NCBI GenBank assembly: GCA_900129595.1
Contig: FQWG01000011.1
Span: 124,001 to 188,000 of the forward strand
Reading direction: 5' to 3'
DNA length: 64,000 bases
Origin: Flavobacterium frigidimaris
GTDB taxonomy: Bacteria > Bacteroidota > Bacteroidia > Flavobacteriales > Flavobacteriaceae
Under the pieces are notes generated by a model. It ran no database searches. It saw only the letters and a list, made by a program, of their open reading frames with translations, and was not told the origin of the DNA. Made by a program: the position numbers and the translations under genes. Shown here in pieces: positions 41,593 through 50,613 of the stretch (position 1 is its first letter; each line of letters opens with the position of its first letter).

Positions 41593-41997
41593 TTATACCA
41601 ATGTTTTAAACAATTCTAAAATGTACTCCGGAGGTGCTGTTGGCCTACCCGTTTTTAACGAAATAAATACTAAAATAAATGCTGCCGTTGTTAATAACTC
41701 ATTCGCTTCATTATAAATCGCACACTCAAATTCAATCTTAACAGACGACTGACTTTTGAAAGCGGTATGAATCGTAAGAAGCTCATCGTAGCGCGCTGAT
41801 TTTTTATAATTTATTTGCATGGAAACGATCGGCAATCCAATCCCGCTTTCTTCCATACTTTTATATGAAATCCCTTTATTTCTAAGCCATTCCACGCGTC
41901 CGATCTCAAAATAAGGGACATAATTTCCGTGATAAACGACTCCCATTTGATCAGTTTCAGAGTAACGAACACGCACTTGCGTTTGATGATTTTTCAT
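41593..41997 (-). CDS. Acyl-CoA thioesterase, YbgC/FadM type
   Basis: A 134-residue hot-dog-fold protein. The active-site strand-helix SETDQMGVVYHGNYVPYFEIGRVEWLR includes the nucleophilic-water Asp16 or 17 and the YHGNY helix of the YbgC group. It hydrolyses short or medium acyl-CoA; some members act in the Tol-Pal region. It is divergent from dnaA. No operon partner. Confidence 0.88.
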   Translation of the reverse strand: MKNHQTQVRVRYSETDQMGVVYHGNYVPYFEIGRVEWLRNKGISYKSMEESGIGLPIVSMQINYKKSARYDELLTIHTAFKSQSSVKIEFECAIYNEANELLTTAAFILVFISLKTGRPTAPPEYILELFKTLV

Positions 41998-42184
41998 TAT
42001 TTATATATTAAAAAAAATTAAATTCCTAAAGTTCACGTACAACATTTTTTTATAAAATTAGAGGGCAAAATATTTTTTTTTACAGAAATTTGTTCACATA
42101 TTTGTTATCCCGAAATACGGAATAAAATTGCTCCTTTTTTATTAGGAGAATCTTTATCAATAATAAAAAAATTTATCTGAATCT

Positions 42185-43612
42185 ATGACTAAAACTGCTC
42201 AATCGGTATGGGAAAACTGTTTGTCCTTTATAAAAGACAATATTCAAGATCAAGCATATAAAACTTGGTTCGAACCAATCAAATCAGTTGAGCTAACCGA
42301 CAACGCGTTATATATTCAGGTACCAAGTAAATTTTTCTACGAATGGCTAGAAGAACACTACGTAAAATTATTGAAAGTTGCGCTTACCAAAGAACTGGGA
42401 AAAAACGCAAAGTTACTCTATAAAATTAAAATGGAGAACACTTATGGCAATAAACAACCGTTTACCGAACAGTTGCCTAGTGCCAACAGAGTGCCAATGA
42501 AACCGCAAGAGGTTGATGCTCCGTTTAAAAACCTGAACCCTGAACTTAAAAATCCTTTTGTAATTCCCGGAATTAGAAATCTTAAAATCGAATCGCAATT
42601 AAATGCGAATTACAGTTTTGACAATTTCTTAGAAGGAGACTCTAACCGTCTGGCCCGTTCTGCAGGTATGGCTGTTGCCAACAAACCCGGAGGAACATCC
42701 TTTAATCCTTTATTGATTTTTGGTGGAGTTGGTTTAGGAAAAACACACTTAGCACACGCTATTGGTGTAGAAGTAAAAGACAAATATCCTGAAAAAACGG
42801 TTTTATATATTTCTGCCGAAATTTTCACACAACAATATATTGATTCGGTAAAAAAGAACAATCGTAATGATTTCATTCACTTTTACCAATTAATCGACGT
42901 TTTGATTATTGATGATGTTCAGTTTTTATCTGGAAAATCAGGAACTCAGGACGTATTTTTCCATATTTTCAACTACCTGCACCAAAACGGAAAACAGGTA
43001 ATTTTGACTTCGGACAAAGCTCCTGTTGACATGCAGGATATAGAACAACGTTTGTTATCCCGTTTTAAATGGGGATTATCTGCTGAGTTACACCAGCCGG
43101 ATTACGAAACCAGAATTTCGATCTTAAAAAATATTCTATATCGTGACGGTGTTGAGATGCCGGAAGATATTATTGAATATGTTGCCCGCAACATTAAATC
43201 GAATGTGAGAGAACTTGAAGGTGCAATCATTTCGTTAATCGCACAATCTTCTTTCAACAAAAAAGAAGTTACGATCGAATTAGCAAAAAGCGTTGTAGAG
43301 AAATTCGTTAAAAACGTAAAGAGAGAAATCTCTATCGATTATATCCAAAAAATTGTGTCTGATTATTTCCAGTTAGATATTGAAACACTTCAATCTAAAA
43401 CCAGAAAGAGGCATGTTGTTCAGGCGAGACAATTGGCTATGTTTTTTGCAAAGAAATTTACTAAAGCTTCTTTGGCAAACATTGGTTCACAAATTGGAGA
43501 TCGTGATCACGCTACCGTATTACACGCTTGCAAAACCGTTGACAATTTAGTTTCTACAGACAAACAATTCAAAAAATTTGTCGAAGACATCAACAAAAAA
43601 CTAACGCTATAA
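42185..43612 (+). CDS. dnaA: Chromosomal replication initiator DnaA
   Basis: A 475-residue protein. Domain I is at 1-80 (SVWENCLSFIKDNIQDQAYKTWF), the AAA+ domain at about 140-330 (Walker A GGVGLGKTH, Walker B IIDDVQFLSGK, arginine finger region LLSRFKWGL), and domain IV with the DnaA signature ATVLHACKTVDNL preceded by GDRDH. The gap upstream (41998-42184) has no cluster of TTATNCACA boxes, only a single weak TTGTTCACA, so it does not look like the origin. The tyrosine phosphatase gene follows 9 bases downstream. Confidence 0.96.
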   Translation: MTKTAQSVWENCLSFIKDNIQDQAYKTWFEPIKSVELTDNALYIQVPSKFFYEWLEEHYVKLLKVALTKELGKNAKLLYKIKMENTYGNKQPFTEQLPSANRVPMKPQEVDAPFKNLNPELKNPFVIPGIRNLKIESQLNANYSFDNFLEGDSNRLARSAGMAVANKPGGTSFNPLLIFGGVGLGKTHLAHAIGVEVKDKYPEKTVLYISAEIFTQQYIDSVKKNNRNDFIHFYQLIDVLIIDDVQFLSGKSGTQDVFFHIFNYLHQNGKQVILTSDKAPVDMQDIEQRLLSRFKWGLSAELHQPDYETRISILKNILYRDGVEMPEDIIEYVARNIKSNVRELEGAIISLIAQSSFNKKEVTIELAKSVVEKFVKNVKREISIDYIQKIVSDYFQLDIETLQSKTRKRHVVQARQLAMFFAKKFTKASLANIGSQIGDRDHATVLHACKTVDNLVSTDKQFKKFVEDINKKLTL

Positions 43613-43621
43613 ACGCGAATC

Positions 43622-44089
43622 ATGCCAGTAAAAATTTTAATGGTTTGTTTGGGAAATATTTGCAGATCACCTTTAGCCGAAGGTATTTTAGCATCAAAAT
43701 TACCCCGCGATAAATTTATTGTTGATTCAGCCGGAACCGGTTCCTGGCATGTAGGTCACTCACCTGACAAACGCTCTGTTGCTGTAGCCAAAAAAAATGG
43801 CTTATGCATTGACAATCAAAAAGGCAGGCAATTTAAAATTACGGATTTTAATGAATTTGATTATATCTATGTAATGGATAATTCAAATTACAGAGATGTC
43901 ATTCAGCTGGCCAAAACCCCGGAAGACAAAAATAAAGTACATCTTATTTTAAACGAGTTATTGCCGGATGAAAATGCAGATGTTCCTGACCCTTATTACG
44001 GAGCCATAAATGGTTTCGACAACGTCTACCAAATGTTAGACGAAGCTGCTGAAATCATTTCACAAAAACTTATCAAAGCACACCCTTAA
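43622..44089 (+). CDS. Low-molecular-weight protein tyrosine phosphatase
   Basis: A 155-residue LMW-PTP with the P-loop CLGNICRS (Cys9, Arg15 of CX5R) at the start and the Asp-Pro general acid motif in VPDPYYG at about 121-127. The family dephosphorylates protein tyrosine or small phosphates such as arsenate-related substrates. It lies 9 bases after dnaA, so it is probably transcribed with it; a link to replication is not known. Confidence 0.9.
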   Translation: MPVKILMVCLGNICRSPLAEGILASKLPRDKFIVDSAGTGSWHVGHSPDKRSVAVAKKNGLCIDNQKGRQFKITDFNEFDYIYVMDNSNYRDVIQLAKTPEDKNKVHLILNELLPDENADVPDPYYGAINGFDNVYQMLDEAAEIISQKLIKAHP

Positions 44090-44179
44090 TTAATTCTTTT
44101 CATTTTTTTCTTCTAAAAGAAATCATGAAAAGAAATTTCTATTTTTATAAAATCCGTTTTATCAATTAAAAAAACGCAC

Positions 44180-44893
44180 ATGAAACTTCTAGGAAAATTA
44201 TATTTAATTCCAACAACAATGGGCGAAAGCGATCCGATGGATGTTTTGCCACAAACCGTAAAAAGAAGTATCGACTTTATAGATCATTATATTGTTGAAA
44301 ACGAAAAAACAGCCAGAAAATCAATAAAAGCAGTTTCTCCTGAAAAGAAACAATCAGAGCTTATACTTTTCACACTTAATAAACGAACAGAACCAAGCGA
44401 ACATTTAGACTTCATCAAACCTTTATTAGAAGGTAAAAATGTTGGACTTATGAGCGAAGCAGGTTGTCCGGGAGTTGCTGACCCAGGTGCTGTAATTGTA
44501 AAACTGGCACATGAAAAAGGAATTCAGGTGGTACCATTGGTTGGGCCTTCTTCTATTTTATTAGCGATGATGGCCTCAGGAATGAACGGTCAAAGTTTTA
44601 CTTTCAATGGATATTTACCTATTGATAAAGACGAGAAAAAATCAGCTTTAAAACATTTTGAAAAATTATCTCAGGATAAAAATCAATCACAAATTTTTAT
44701 TGAAACACCTTACAGAAACAACAAACTGGTTGAAGATATTTTACAGATCGTAAATCCGTCAACTCATTTGTGTATTGCAACTGATATTACATTACCGACA
44801 GAATTTATTAAAACAATGCGTGTTGCAGATTGGAAAAAATTAAAGGTTGATCTTCATAATCGACCAACAATTTTTATCATACATAAAATGTAA
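44180..44893 (+). CDS. RsmI-like SAM-dependent methyltransferase (short form)
   Basis: A 237-residue tetrapyrrole-methylase-fold protein. The core GLMSEAGCPGVADPGAVIVK and QVVPLVGPSSILLAMMASGM match RsmI, which methylates the ribose of C1402 in 16S rRNA. It is about 50 residues shorter than E. coli RsmI (286) at the C-terminus, and the first loop is changed (PTTMGESDPMDVLP). Bacteroidota commonly have such a short paralogue; whether it acts on rRNA is unproven. Confidence 0.8.
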   Translation: MKLLGKLYLIPTTMGESDPMDVLPQTVKRSIDFIDHYIVENEKTARKSIKAVSPEKKQSELILFTLNKRTEPSEHLDFIKPLLEGKNVGLMSEAGCPGVADPGAVIVKLAHEKGIQVVPLVGPSSILLAMMASGMNGQSFTFNGYLPIDKDEKKSALKHFEKLSQDKNQSQIFIETPYRNNKLVEDILQIVNPSTHLCIATDITLPTEFIKTMRVADWKKLKVDLHNRPTIFIIHKM

Positions 44894-44916
44894 ACTATCT
44901 TTAAAAACCACCCACA

Positions 44917-45327
44917 ATGAAAAAAATTCTAATCCTGACTTTAATTTGCTTCACTCAAAATATATTTTCTCAAGAGAACTATGTCCCTAAAGGAAATATA
45001 ACGAATGATGAAAATAAACTTTATAATACTGCAGGAATAGATGTAGCCCCTGAATTTATAGGAGGAATGAATAACTTTTATAAATTCATTTCTCAAAATT
45101 ACAGGATTCCAAAAGAGAAACCTGCCTCCATGAAAGGAAAGGTTTTTGCTACCTTTGTTATTGAAAAAGACGGTTCACTAAACGATATAAAAATACTTAG
45201 AGACATAGGTTATGGCACAGGTGAGGAAGCTATTCGGGTTTTAAAACTATGTCCAAAATGGAATCCCGGAAAGCTAAAAGACAAAGAAGTGAGAGTACTT
45301 TACGCGATGCCAATAGCTGTAAATTAG
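44917..45327 (+). CDS. Secreted TonB-C-domain protein
   Basis: A 136-residue protein with a signal peptide (KKILILTLICFTQNIFSQ), then a TonB C-terminal-like domain: VAPEFIGGMNNFYKFISQN, GKVFATFVIEKDGSLNDIKI, LRDIGYGTGEEAIRVLKLCP and KWNPGKLKDKEVRVLY are the strands and helix of that fold. There is no N-terminal membrane anchor after cleavage, so it cannot be a normal energy transducer; it may bind in the periplasm. The role is not known. Confidence 0.8.
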   Translation: MKKILILTLICFTQNIFSQENYVPKGNITNDENKLYNTAGIDVAPEFIGGMNNFYKFISQNYRIPKEKPASMKGKVFATFVIEKDGSLNDIKILRDIGYGTGEEAIRVLKLCPKWNPGKLKDKEVRVLYAMPIAVN

Positions 45328-45377
45328 TTTTTTTTCCATAATACTTTCTCGAAAGTTTTCCTTAATCAAACTTTATT

Positions 45378-46505
45378 ATGAGCAAACTCCCTAACGTAAC
45401 TACAAGCATTTTTACGGTAATGTCTAAAATGGCAGCCGAATACAATGCGATAAATCTTTCGCAGGGATTTCCAAATTTTCCTTTAGACGAGAGATTGACT
45501 GACATTATTGCAAGATTAGCGAAGGAAAACGTACATCAATATACACCAATGGCCGGTTTTCCGCCATTGATGCGCCAGATTGCAAAATTAGTTCAGAGTT
45601 CTTATAATAGAACCATTGTTCCTGAAACAGAGATTCTGGTTACAGCCGGTGCCACTCAGGGAATTTTTACTTCGATTCTGGCTTTGGTTAAAACGGGTGA
45701 TGAAGTTATTATTCTCGATCCGAGTTATGATTCTTATGAATCTCCGGTTTTATTATGTAATGCAAAACCTATTCGGGTAGCATTAAACGATGATTACACG
45801 CCAAACTGGGAAACCATAAAAAAAGCGTGTTCCTCAAAAACAAAGATGATTATCATCAATAATCCGCATAATCCAACGGGGAAAATCCTTAACGAAGACG
45901 ACTTTCTACAACTGGAAAAATTACTTTTAAAACATCCGGACATTATTGTTTTATCCGATGAAGTATACGAATACATTACTTTCGAAGAAAAACACATTTC
46001 GGCACATACCAAAGATTTCCTTTTGAATCGATGTATCATGGTTTCTTCCTTTGGAAAATCATTTCACATCACAGGCTGGAAAATTGGTTATATCGTTGCG
46101 CCCGAGCATTTGATGAAAGAAATCAAAAAAGTACATCAGTTTTTGGTTTTTAGTGTCAACAGTATTTCCCAAGCTGCGATTAGCGAATATTTAAATGTTG
46201 TTGATGTCAATTTGCTTGGAAAATTCTATCAGGAAAAAAGAGATTATTTCCAGAAATTGCTTCAAAATAGTCGTTTTGAATTAAAACCTTGCGAAGGAAC
46301 TTATTTTCAGGTGGCTTCATATGCCAACATTTCAAAAGATGATGATATTACTTTTTGCAAAAAATTAATCACGGATCATGGCGTTGCCGCAATCCCGATT
46401 TCTACTTTTTATTCCGACCATAAAGACCAAAAATTAATCCGTTTTTGTTTTGCCAAAGATGATTTCACTTTAGAATCAGCAGCAAAAAAATTGTGTGATA
46501 TATAA
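45378..46505 (+). CDS. PLP-dependent methionine-type aminotransferase (YbdL-like)
   Basis: A 375-residue fold-type I aminotransferase. The cofactor Lys is in SSFGKSFHITGWKIGY (about 230-245), the PLP-stacking region in AGATQGIFTSI, and the substrate-binding Asn/Asp in INNPHNPTGKIL. It resembles YbdL of E. coli, which transaminates methionine and aromatic amino acids. It lies between the TonB-C protein and the SDR on the same strand; no pathway partner is clear. Confidence 0.88.
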   Translation: MSKLPNVTTSIFTVMSKMAAEYNAINLSQGFPNFPLDERLTDIIARLAKENVHQYTPMAGFPPLMRQIAKLVQSSYNRTIVPETEILVTAGATQGIFTSILALVKTGDEVIILDPSYDSYESPVLLCNAKPIRVALNDDYTPNWETIKKACSSKTKMIIINNPHNPTGKILNEDDFLQLEKLLLKHPDIIVLSDEVYEYITFEEKHISAHTKDFLLNRCIMVSSFGKSFHITGWKIGYIVAPEHLMKEIKKVHQFLVFSVNSISQAAISEYLNVVDVNLLGKFYQEKRDYFQKLLQNSRFELKPCEGTYFQVASYANISKDDDITFCKKLITDHGVAAIPISTFYSDHKDQKLIRFCFAKDDFTLESAAKKLCDI

Positions 46506-46582
46506 AGTTTATCAAAATTTTATAACATTATTATGCGTGCATCCTATTTATTTAATTAATATTGTAATAAAAAGAAAATAAT

Positions 46583-47464
46583 ATGAGCTATACAGATAAA
46601 ATGTTAAGAGATGACGCTTTACAAGGTAAGGTCATTGTAGTTACCGGTGGAGGAAGTGGTCTAGGAAAAGCTATGACAAAATATTTCTTAGAATTAGGCG
46701 CTCAGGTAGCGATTACTTCCAGAGATTTAGAAAAGCTAAAAGCCACTGCAACTGAACTTGAAACTGAAACCGGAGGAAAATGTTTGCCACTTCAATGTGA
46801 TGTTCGCCATTATGAAGAAGTAGAAAATATGCTTCAGGAAGTTTTGAAGGCTTTCGGAAAAGTTGACGTTCTTTTGAACAACGCAGCCGGGAATTTTATT
46901 TCTCCTACTGAACGTTTATCTGCCAATGCATTTGATACTGTTATAGATATCGTATTAAAAGGTTCTAAAAACTGTACACTTGCCTTTGGAAAGCACTGGA
47001 TTGACACCAAACAAAAATCGTCTACTATTTTAAATATTGTTACCACTTATGCCTGGACAGGATCAGCGTATGTTGTACCCAGTGCTACTGCAAAGGCTGG
47101 AGTTCTTGCCATGACACGCAGCTTAGCTGTTGAATGGGCAAAATACGGGATTCGTTCTAACGCAATTGCTCCGGGGCCATTTCCAACAAAAGGGGCCTGG
47201 GACAGATTATTGCCCGGAGATCTTGCAGAAAAATTTGACATGGCAAAAAAAGTGCCATTGAAACGTGTAGGTGATCATCAGGAATTAGCCAATTTAGCGG
47301 CTTATTTAGTTTCTGATTTTTCAGCTTATGTAAATGGCGAAGTCATCACGATTGATGGAGGCGAATGGTTAAAAGGCGCGGGACAATTTAATTTATTAGA
47401 AGCAATTCCGGAAGAACTTTGGGATCAGTTAGAAATGATGATCAAAGCAAAAAAGAATAAATAA
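46583..47464 (+). CDS. 2,4-dienoyl-CoA reductase-like SDR
   Basis: A 293-residue SDR that resembles mitochondrial and peroxisomal 2,4-dienoyl-CoA reductases. The cofactor loop GGGSGLGKAM (about 21-30) is present. As in those enzymes, there is no YxxxK: Tyr in VTTYAWTGS and Lys in PSATAKAG are separated by 15 residues. The motif APGPFPTKGAW matches the same family. It would help remove double bonds of unsaturated fatty acids during beta-oxidation. A strong terminator follows. Confidence 0.85.
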   Translation: MSYTDKMLRDDALQGKVIVVTGGGSGLGKAMTKYFLELGAQVAITSRDLEKLKATATELETETGGKCLPLQCDVRHYEEVENMLQEVLKAFGKVDVLLNNAAGNFISPTERLSANAFDTVIDIVLKGSKNCTLAFGKHWIDTKQKSSTILNIVTTYAWTGSAYVVPSATAKAGVLAMTRSLAVEWAKYGIRSNAIAPGPFPTKGAWDRLLPGDLAEKFDMAKKVPLKRVGDHQELANLAAYLVSDFSAYVNGEVITIDGGEWLKGAGQFNLLEAIPEELWDQLEMMIKAKKNK

Positions 47465-47518
47465 TTTTATGTGCTTACTAAATTCAGAATATTTTTTATA
47501 AACTATACTGATTGCACC

Positions 47519-47552
47519 AAATCCCGAAGGTTTTACTTTCGGGATTTTTTTT
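47519..47552 (+). terminator. Terminator after the dienoyl-CoA reductase-like gene
   Basis: AAATCCCGAA (47519-47528) pairs with TTCGGGATTT (47538-47547), followed by eight T residues. Confidence 0.75.
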
Positions 47553-47560
47553 ATGTTTTT

Positions 47561-47780
47561 ACCATATAAGTAATATAAGTTCAGTTAAGTATTGCTTATT
47601 TAAAAATCTAACTGCTTACTTTTCCTTATCTCACTTATATGGTTTAAATAAACAATCCATGTTTTAGATAATATAAATCATAGTATTTTTAACATTTAAG
47701 CAATATAAGTTCAATGAAGTAATAAATTGTTTAAATATCTGTTTGCTTAATTTTACTTATATCACTTATATGGTTTAAAT
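47561..47780. repeat. Two direct copies of a self-complementary CCATATAAGT repeat
   Basis: Copy 1 is 47561-47650, copy 2 is 47691-47780. Both have an ATATAAGTTCA left part and CACTTATATGGTTTAAATAAA right part; in copy 1 ACCATATAAGT and ACTTATATGGT are exact inverses. The middles vary. The gap 47465-47846 holds these, the terminator and the udk promoter motif; no gene. Confidence 0.75.
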
Positions 47781-47813
47781 AAATAATATGTCTACACAAT
47801 TCACTTAAATTAT

Positions 47814-47821
47814 TATTTTTG
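47814..47821 (+). promoter_or_regulatory. udk promoter motif
   Basis: TATTTTTG matches TAnnTTTG, 25 bases before the ATG. A -33 element is not obvious. Confidence 0.45.
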
Positions 47822-47846
47822 CCAAACAAATATCAAACAAAAAATT

Positions 47847-48455
47847 ATGCTCATTATTGGAATTGCAGGAGGAACAGGAAGTGGAAAAACAACAGTAGTA
47901 CACCAGATCATGAACGAATTACCAGACACTGAAGTGGGCGTAATTTCTCAGGATTCTTACTATAAAGAAACCCATAATTTGTCATTCGACGAAAGAGCAT
48001 TAATCAATTTTGATCATCCACGTGCGATCGATTTTGAATTATTGGTAAAACACTTAAAAGCTTTAAAAGAAGGCGAGACTATCGATCAGCCTGTATATTC
48101 ATTCATACAACACAACAGAACTGACGATACCGTATCAACGCATCCCAGAAAAGTGATGATTGTTGAAGGAATTCTAATCTTGACCAATCCTGAGCTACGT
48201 GACCTTTTTGACGTTAAAGTATACGTTCACGCTGATTCTGACGAAAGATTAATTCGCCGTTTAAAGCGTGATATTTCAGAACGCGGACGCGATATCGACG
48301 AGGTTTTAACCCGTTATCAAAATACCTTAAAACCTATGCACGAGCAATTTATCGAACCATCAAAAGCTTTCGCAGACATTATTATTCCTAACGATAAATA
48401 CAACACGGTAGCCATCGATGTAGTTCGCGCTGTAATTAATCAACGAATTTCATAA
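47847..48455 (+). CDS. udk: Uridine kinase
   Basis: A 202-residue P-loop kinase. Walker A is GGTGSGKTT (about 8-16), the nucleoside-binding QDSYYK follows, and VEGILIL plus RLIRRLKRDISERGR (lid) are typical. It phosphorylates uridine and cytidine with ATP or GTP. It begins a plus-strand series of five genes ending in mutB. Confidence 0.94.
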   Translation: MLIIGIAGGTGSGKTTVVHQIMNELPDTEVGVISQDSYYKETHNLSFDERALINFDHPRAIDFELLVKHLKALKEGETIDQPVYSFIQHNRTDDTVSTHPRKVMIVEGILILTNPELRDLFDVKVYVHADSDERLIRRLKRDISERGRDIDEVLTRYQNTLKPMHEQFIEPSKAFADIIIPNDKYNTVAIDVVRAVINQRIS

Positions 48456-48486
48456 TTTTTATCGTAAATTTATTCCAGAAATATTA

Positions 48487-48567
48487 GGAGCTATTTCCCG
48501 CTCTCGCCTTTATCTTTTTATGTCCGCTGTGGCGGACATAAAAAGGATACCGGCTCCATCGGGGCTA
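48487..48567 (+). repeat. GGAGCTA...ATCGGGGCTA family hairpin repeat (copy C)
   Basis: The left border GGAGCTATTTCCCGCTCTCG and right border AAGGATaccggctccATCGGGGCTA flank a perfect hairpin, CTTTTTATGTCCGC with GCGGACATAAAAAG. It lies between udk and the DivIC/FtsB-like gene. It is the best-folded of the three copies. Confidence 0.75.
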
Positions 48568-48609
48568 GAACACCAATCGAACTAAAAAGAAGTAATCAGT
48601 TAAGAGAAA

Positions 48610-48945
48610 ATGAAAATCAAAAATCCATATAAAGGCAAACGCTGGTTCAAATTACTCGGCAATAAATATGTTTGGGTTTTACTGTTTTTTGTAATCTGGA
48701 TGTTCTTTTTAGATAATTACTCTTATTTTGATCATCGTTTTTTAGATGGGCAGATTAATGAATTACAAGACAATAAAAAATATTATCAGGACGAAATAAA
48801 AAAAGATCAGGAACAGATCAAGCAGCTTAAAAATCCTGAACAAATAGAAAAATATGCTCGCGAAAAGTACTTCATGAAAAAAGACAGCGAAGATATTTAC
48901 ATCATCCAATTTGAAGGAGATACTATTCAAGACACAAAAGAATAA
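48610..48945 (+). CDS. Septum formation initiator, FtsB/DivIC-like
   Basis: A 111-residue bitopic protein: a short basic cytoplasmic start, one helix at about 17-35 (YVWVLLFFVIWMFFLDNYS), then a coiled coil about 48-78 (INELQDNKKYYQDEIKKDQE and following) and the end motif PEQIEKYAREKYFMKKD, typical of DivIC/FtsB. It joins FtsL and FtsQ at the division site. It is 23 bases upstream of mutA; no division genes are near. Confidence 0.9.
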   Translation: MKIKNPYKGKRWFKLLGNKYVWVLLFFVIWMFFLDNYSYFDHRFLDGQINELQDNKKYYQDEIKKDQEQIKQLKNPEQIEKYAREKYFMKKDSEDIYIIQFEGDTIQDTKE

Positions 48946-48968
48946 TCAGAAAAAAGCATACAATCCCA

Positions 48969-50333
48969 ATGGCTACTACCCTATTCGACGATTTTAATCC
49001 GATTTCATCCAAACAATGGAAACAAAAAATTCAGTTTGAATTAGACGGAGCTGATTATAACGAAACCGTTATTTGGAATTCTCCGGAAGATATTCAGGTT
49101 AAACCATTTTATCATATTGACGAATTTTCTAAAGCTGCTTCTGTAGAGACTCAGGCATCTAATTTTAAAATTTGCCAAAATATCTTCGTTTATGATATTG
49201 AGAAATCGATTCAAAGAGCGATAAACACTATCGAAAGAGGTGCAGAAAGTTTACGTTTTACCATTCAGAACGAAAAAATCGATATTCAGAAATTATTAGA
49301 AACTCTTCCTTTAGAAAATAGAGTCGTTTACTTTAATTTGACTTTTATTTCAATCGATTTCGTAAAAGTATTAGACACCATTTCGATCCAGAAAAAAGCC
49401 CATTTTTATTGCAATATTGACCCGATTGGTCATTTTGCAAGAGAAGGAAACTGGTTTACAACATCCGAGAAAAATAATTTCGAAACAATCGAAAAAATTG
49501 CAAAAGCAACAACAAACCTTTCTTTATTAAGTATAGATCTGGGTTTGTATCAAAATGCAGGTGCCAACATTACACAACAAATTGCGTATACTTTGGCGCA
49601 TGCAAACGAATATTTGAATCGTTTACCTACCATTACAAAACCCATTGTTTTTCAAATATCCGTAGGAACCAATTATTTCTTTGAAATTGCAAAACTTCGG
49701 GCTTTACGAATGCTTTTTAAATTAATAGCATCAGAATACAATCCCGATTTAGAATGTCATTTTTTGGTAACACCAACCAAACGTAATAAAACAATTTACG
49801 ATTACAATGTCAATATGCTTCGCACCACGACCGAATGTATGTCGGCTATTTTGGGTGGCGCAGATGCCGTCGCTAATTTACCTTACGATTCTTTATACCA
49901 TAAAGACAATGAATTTGGTGACCGAATCGCCAGAAATCAATTATTAGTCTTAAAACACGAAAGCTATTTTGACAAAGTCAATAATCCGGCTGACGGAAGT
50001 TATTATATAGAAAGTCTTACTACACAATTAGCAGAAAAAAGTTTGACCTTGTTTAAAGATATTGAAGCCAGTGGCGGATTTTTGAAACTTTTAAACGATG
50101 GAACCATCAAAAAGAAGATTCAGGAAAGCGCTGCTAAAGAACAGGAATTATTCGATTCTAAAAAAGAAATATTATTAGGGACAAATAAATATCCCAATAA
50201 AGATGACAAAATGAAACACGATTTAGAATTGTTTCCTTTTGTAAAAATAAAACCAAGAAAAACATTAATTACACCCATAATCGAAAAAAGATTGGCAGAA
50301 AAGCTGGAACAAGAACGATTGGAGCTTGAATAA
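48969..50333 (+). CDS. mutA: Methylmalonyl-CoA mutase small subunit (MutA), without cobalamin-domain remnant
   Basis: A 454-residue protein with the CoA-binding TIM barrel of the mutase small subunit: start FNPISSKQWKQKIQFELDGADYN-like region, then SVGTNYFFEIAKLRALRMLF, VNMLRTTTECMSAILGGADA and NPADGSYYIESL. It ends at residue 454, where subunits such as P. shermanii MutA (over 600 residues) carry a degenerate B12-binding domain. The active subunit is MutB. The antitoxin gene follows after 43 bases. Confidence 0.92.
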   Translation: MATTLFDDFNPISSKQWKQKIQFELDGADYNETVIWNSPEDIQVKPFYHIDEFSKAASVETQASNFKICQNIFVYDIEKSIQRAINTIERGAESLRFTIQNEKIDIQKLLETLPLENRVVYFNLTFISIDFVKVLDTISIQKKAHFYCNIDPIGHFAREGNWFTTSEKNNFETIEKIAKATTNLSLLSIDLGLYQNAGANITQQIAYTLAHANEYLNRLPTITKPIVFQISVGTNYFFEIAKLRALRMLFKLIASEYNPDLECHFLVTPTKRNKTIYDYNVNMLRTTTECMSAILGGADAVANLPYDSLYHKDNEFGDRIARNQLLVLKHESYFDKVNNPADGSYYIESLTTQLAEKSLTLFKDIEASGGFLKLLNDGTIKKKIQESAAKEQELFDSKKEILLGTNKYPNKDDKMKHDLELFPFVKIKPRKTLITPIIEKRLAEKLEQERLELE

Positions 50334-50376
50334 AATTCATTTCAAATAGTTATATTTGATTTAAACCTAAATAATA

Positions 50377-50613
50377 ATGGAAGCAATTAGACAAATAATA
50401 TCAGTTAAAAATCATTCTGTAACCGTTATACTACCAGATGATTTTATTGCAGATGAAGTAGAAGTAATTATTTTGCCTGTGCAAAATGACCATTATAAAA
50501 TTCCTCAATGGCAAATTGATCAAGTTAGGGAAAGAACAGAAAACTATTTAAAAAATCCTAAAAATGTTACTGACATTGATGATTTTTTAAAAGAAATTGA
50601 AGATGATCTATAA
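50377..50613 (+). CDS. Antitoxin of a RelE/ParE-type toxin-antitoxin pair
   Basis: A 78-residue protein with an N-terminal SpoVT/AbrB- or Phd-like strand pattern (RQIISVKNHSVTVILPDDFI) and a helical, acidic C-terminus (DIDDFLKEIEDDL) that would cover the toxin. Its stop overlaps the toxin start by 17 bases. Antitoxin identity is based on size, acidity and context, since the DNA-binding fold is not firmly recognisable. Confidence 0.75.
   Translation: MEAIRQIISVKNHSVTVILPDDFIADEVEVIILPVQNDHYKIPQWQIDQVRERTENYLKNPKNVTDIDDFLKEIEDDL

Noticed and set aside
41998..42184. Replication origin next to dnaA
   Set aside because: Only one weak DnaA-box-like word (TTGTTCACA at about 42091) and no repeated 13-mers or second box. 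GC skew over the genome would be needed.
50377..50613. Antitoxin called as a full AbrB or Phd family member
   Set aside because: Motifs are too weak to choose; it is described by context.
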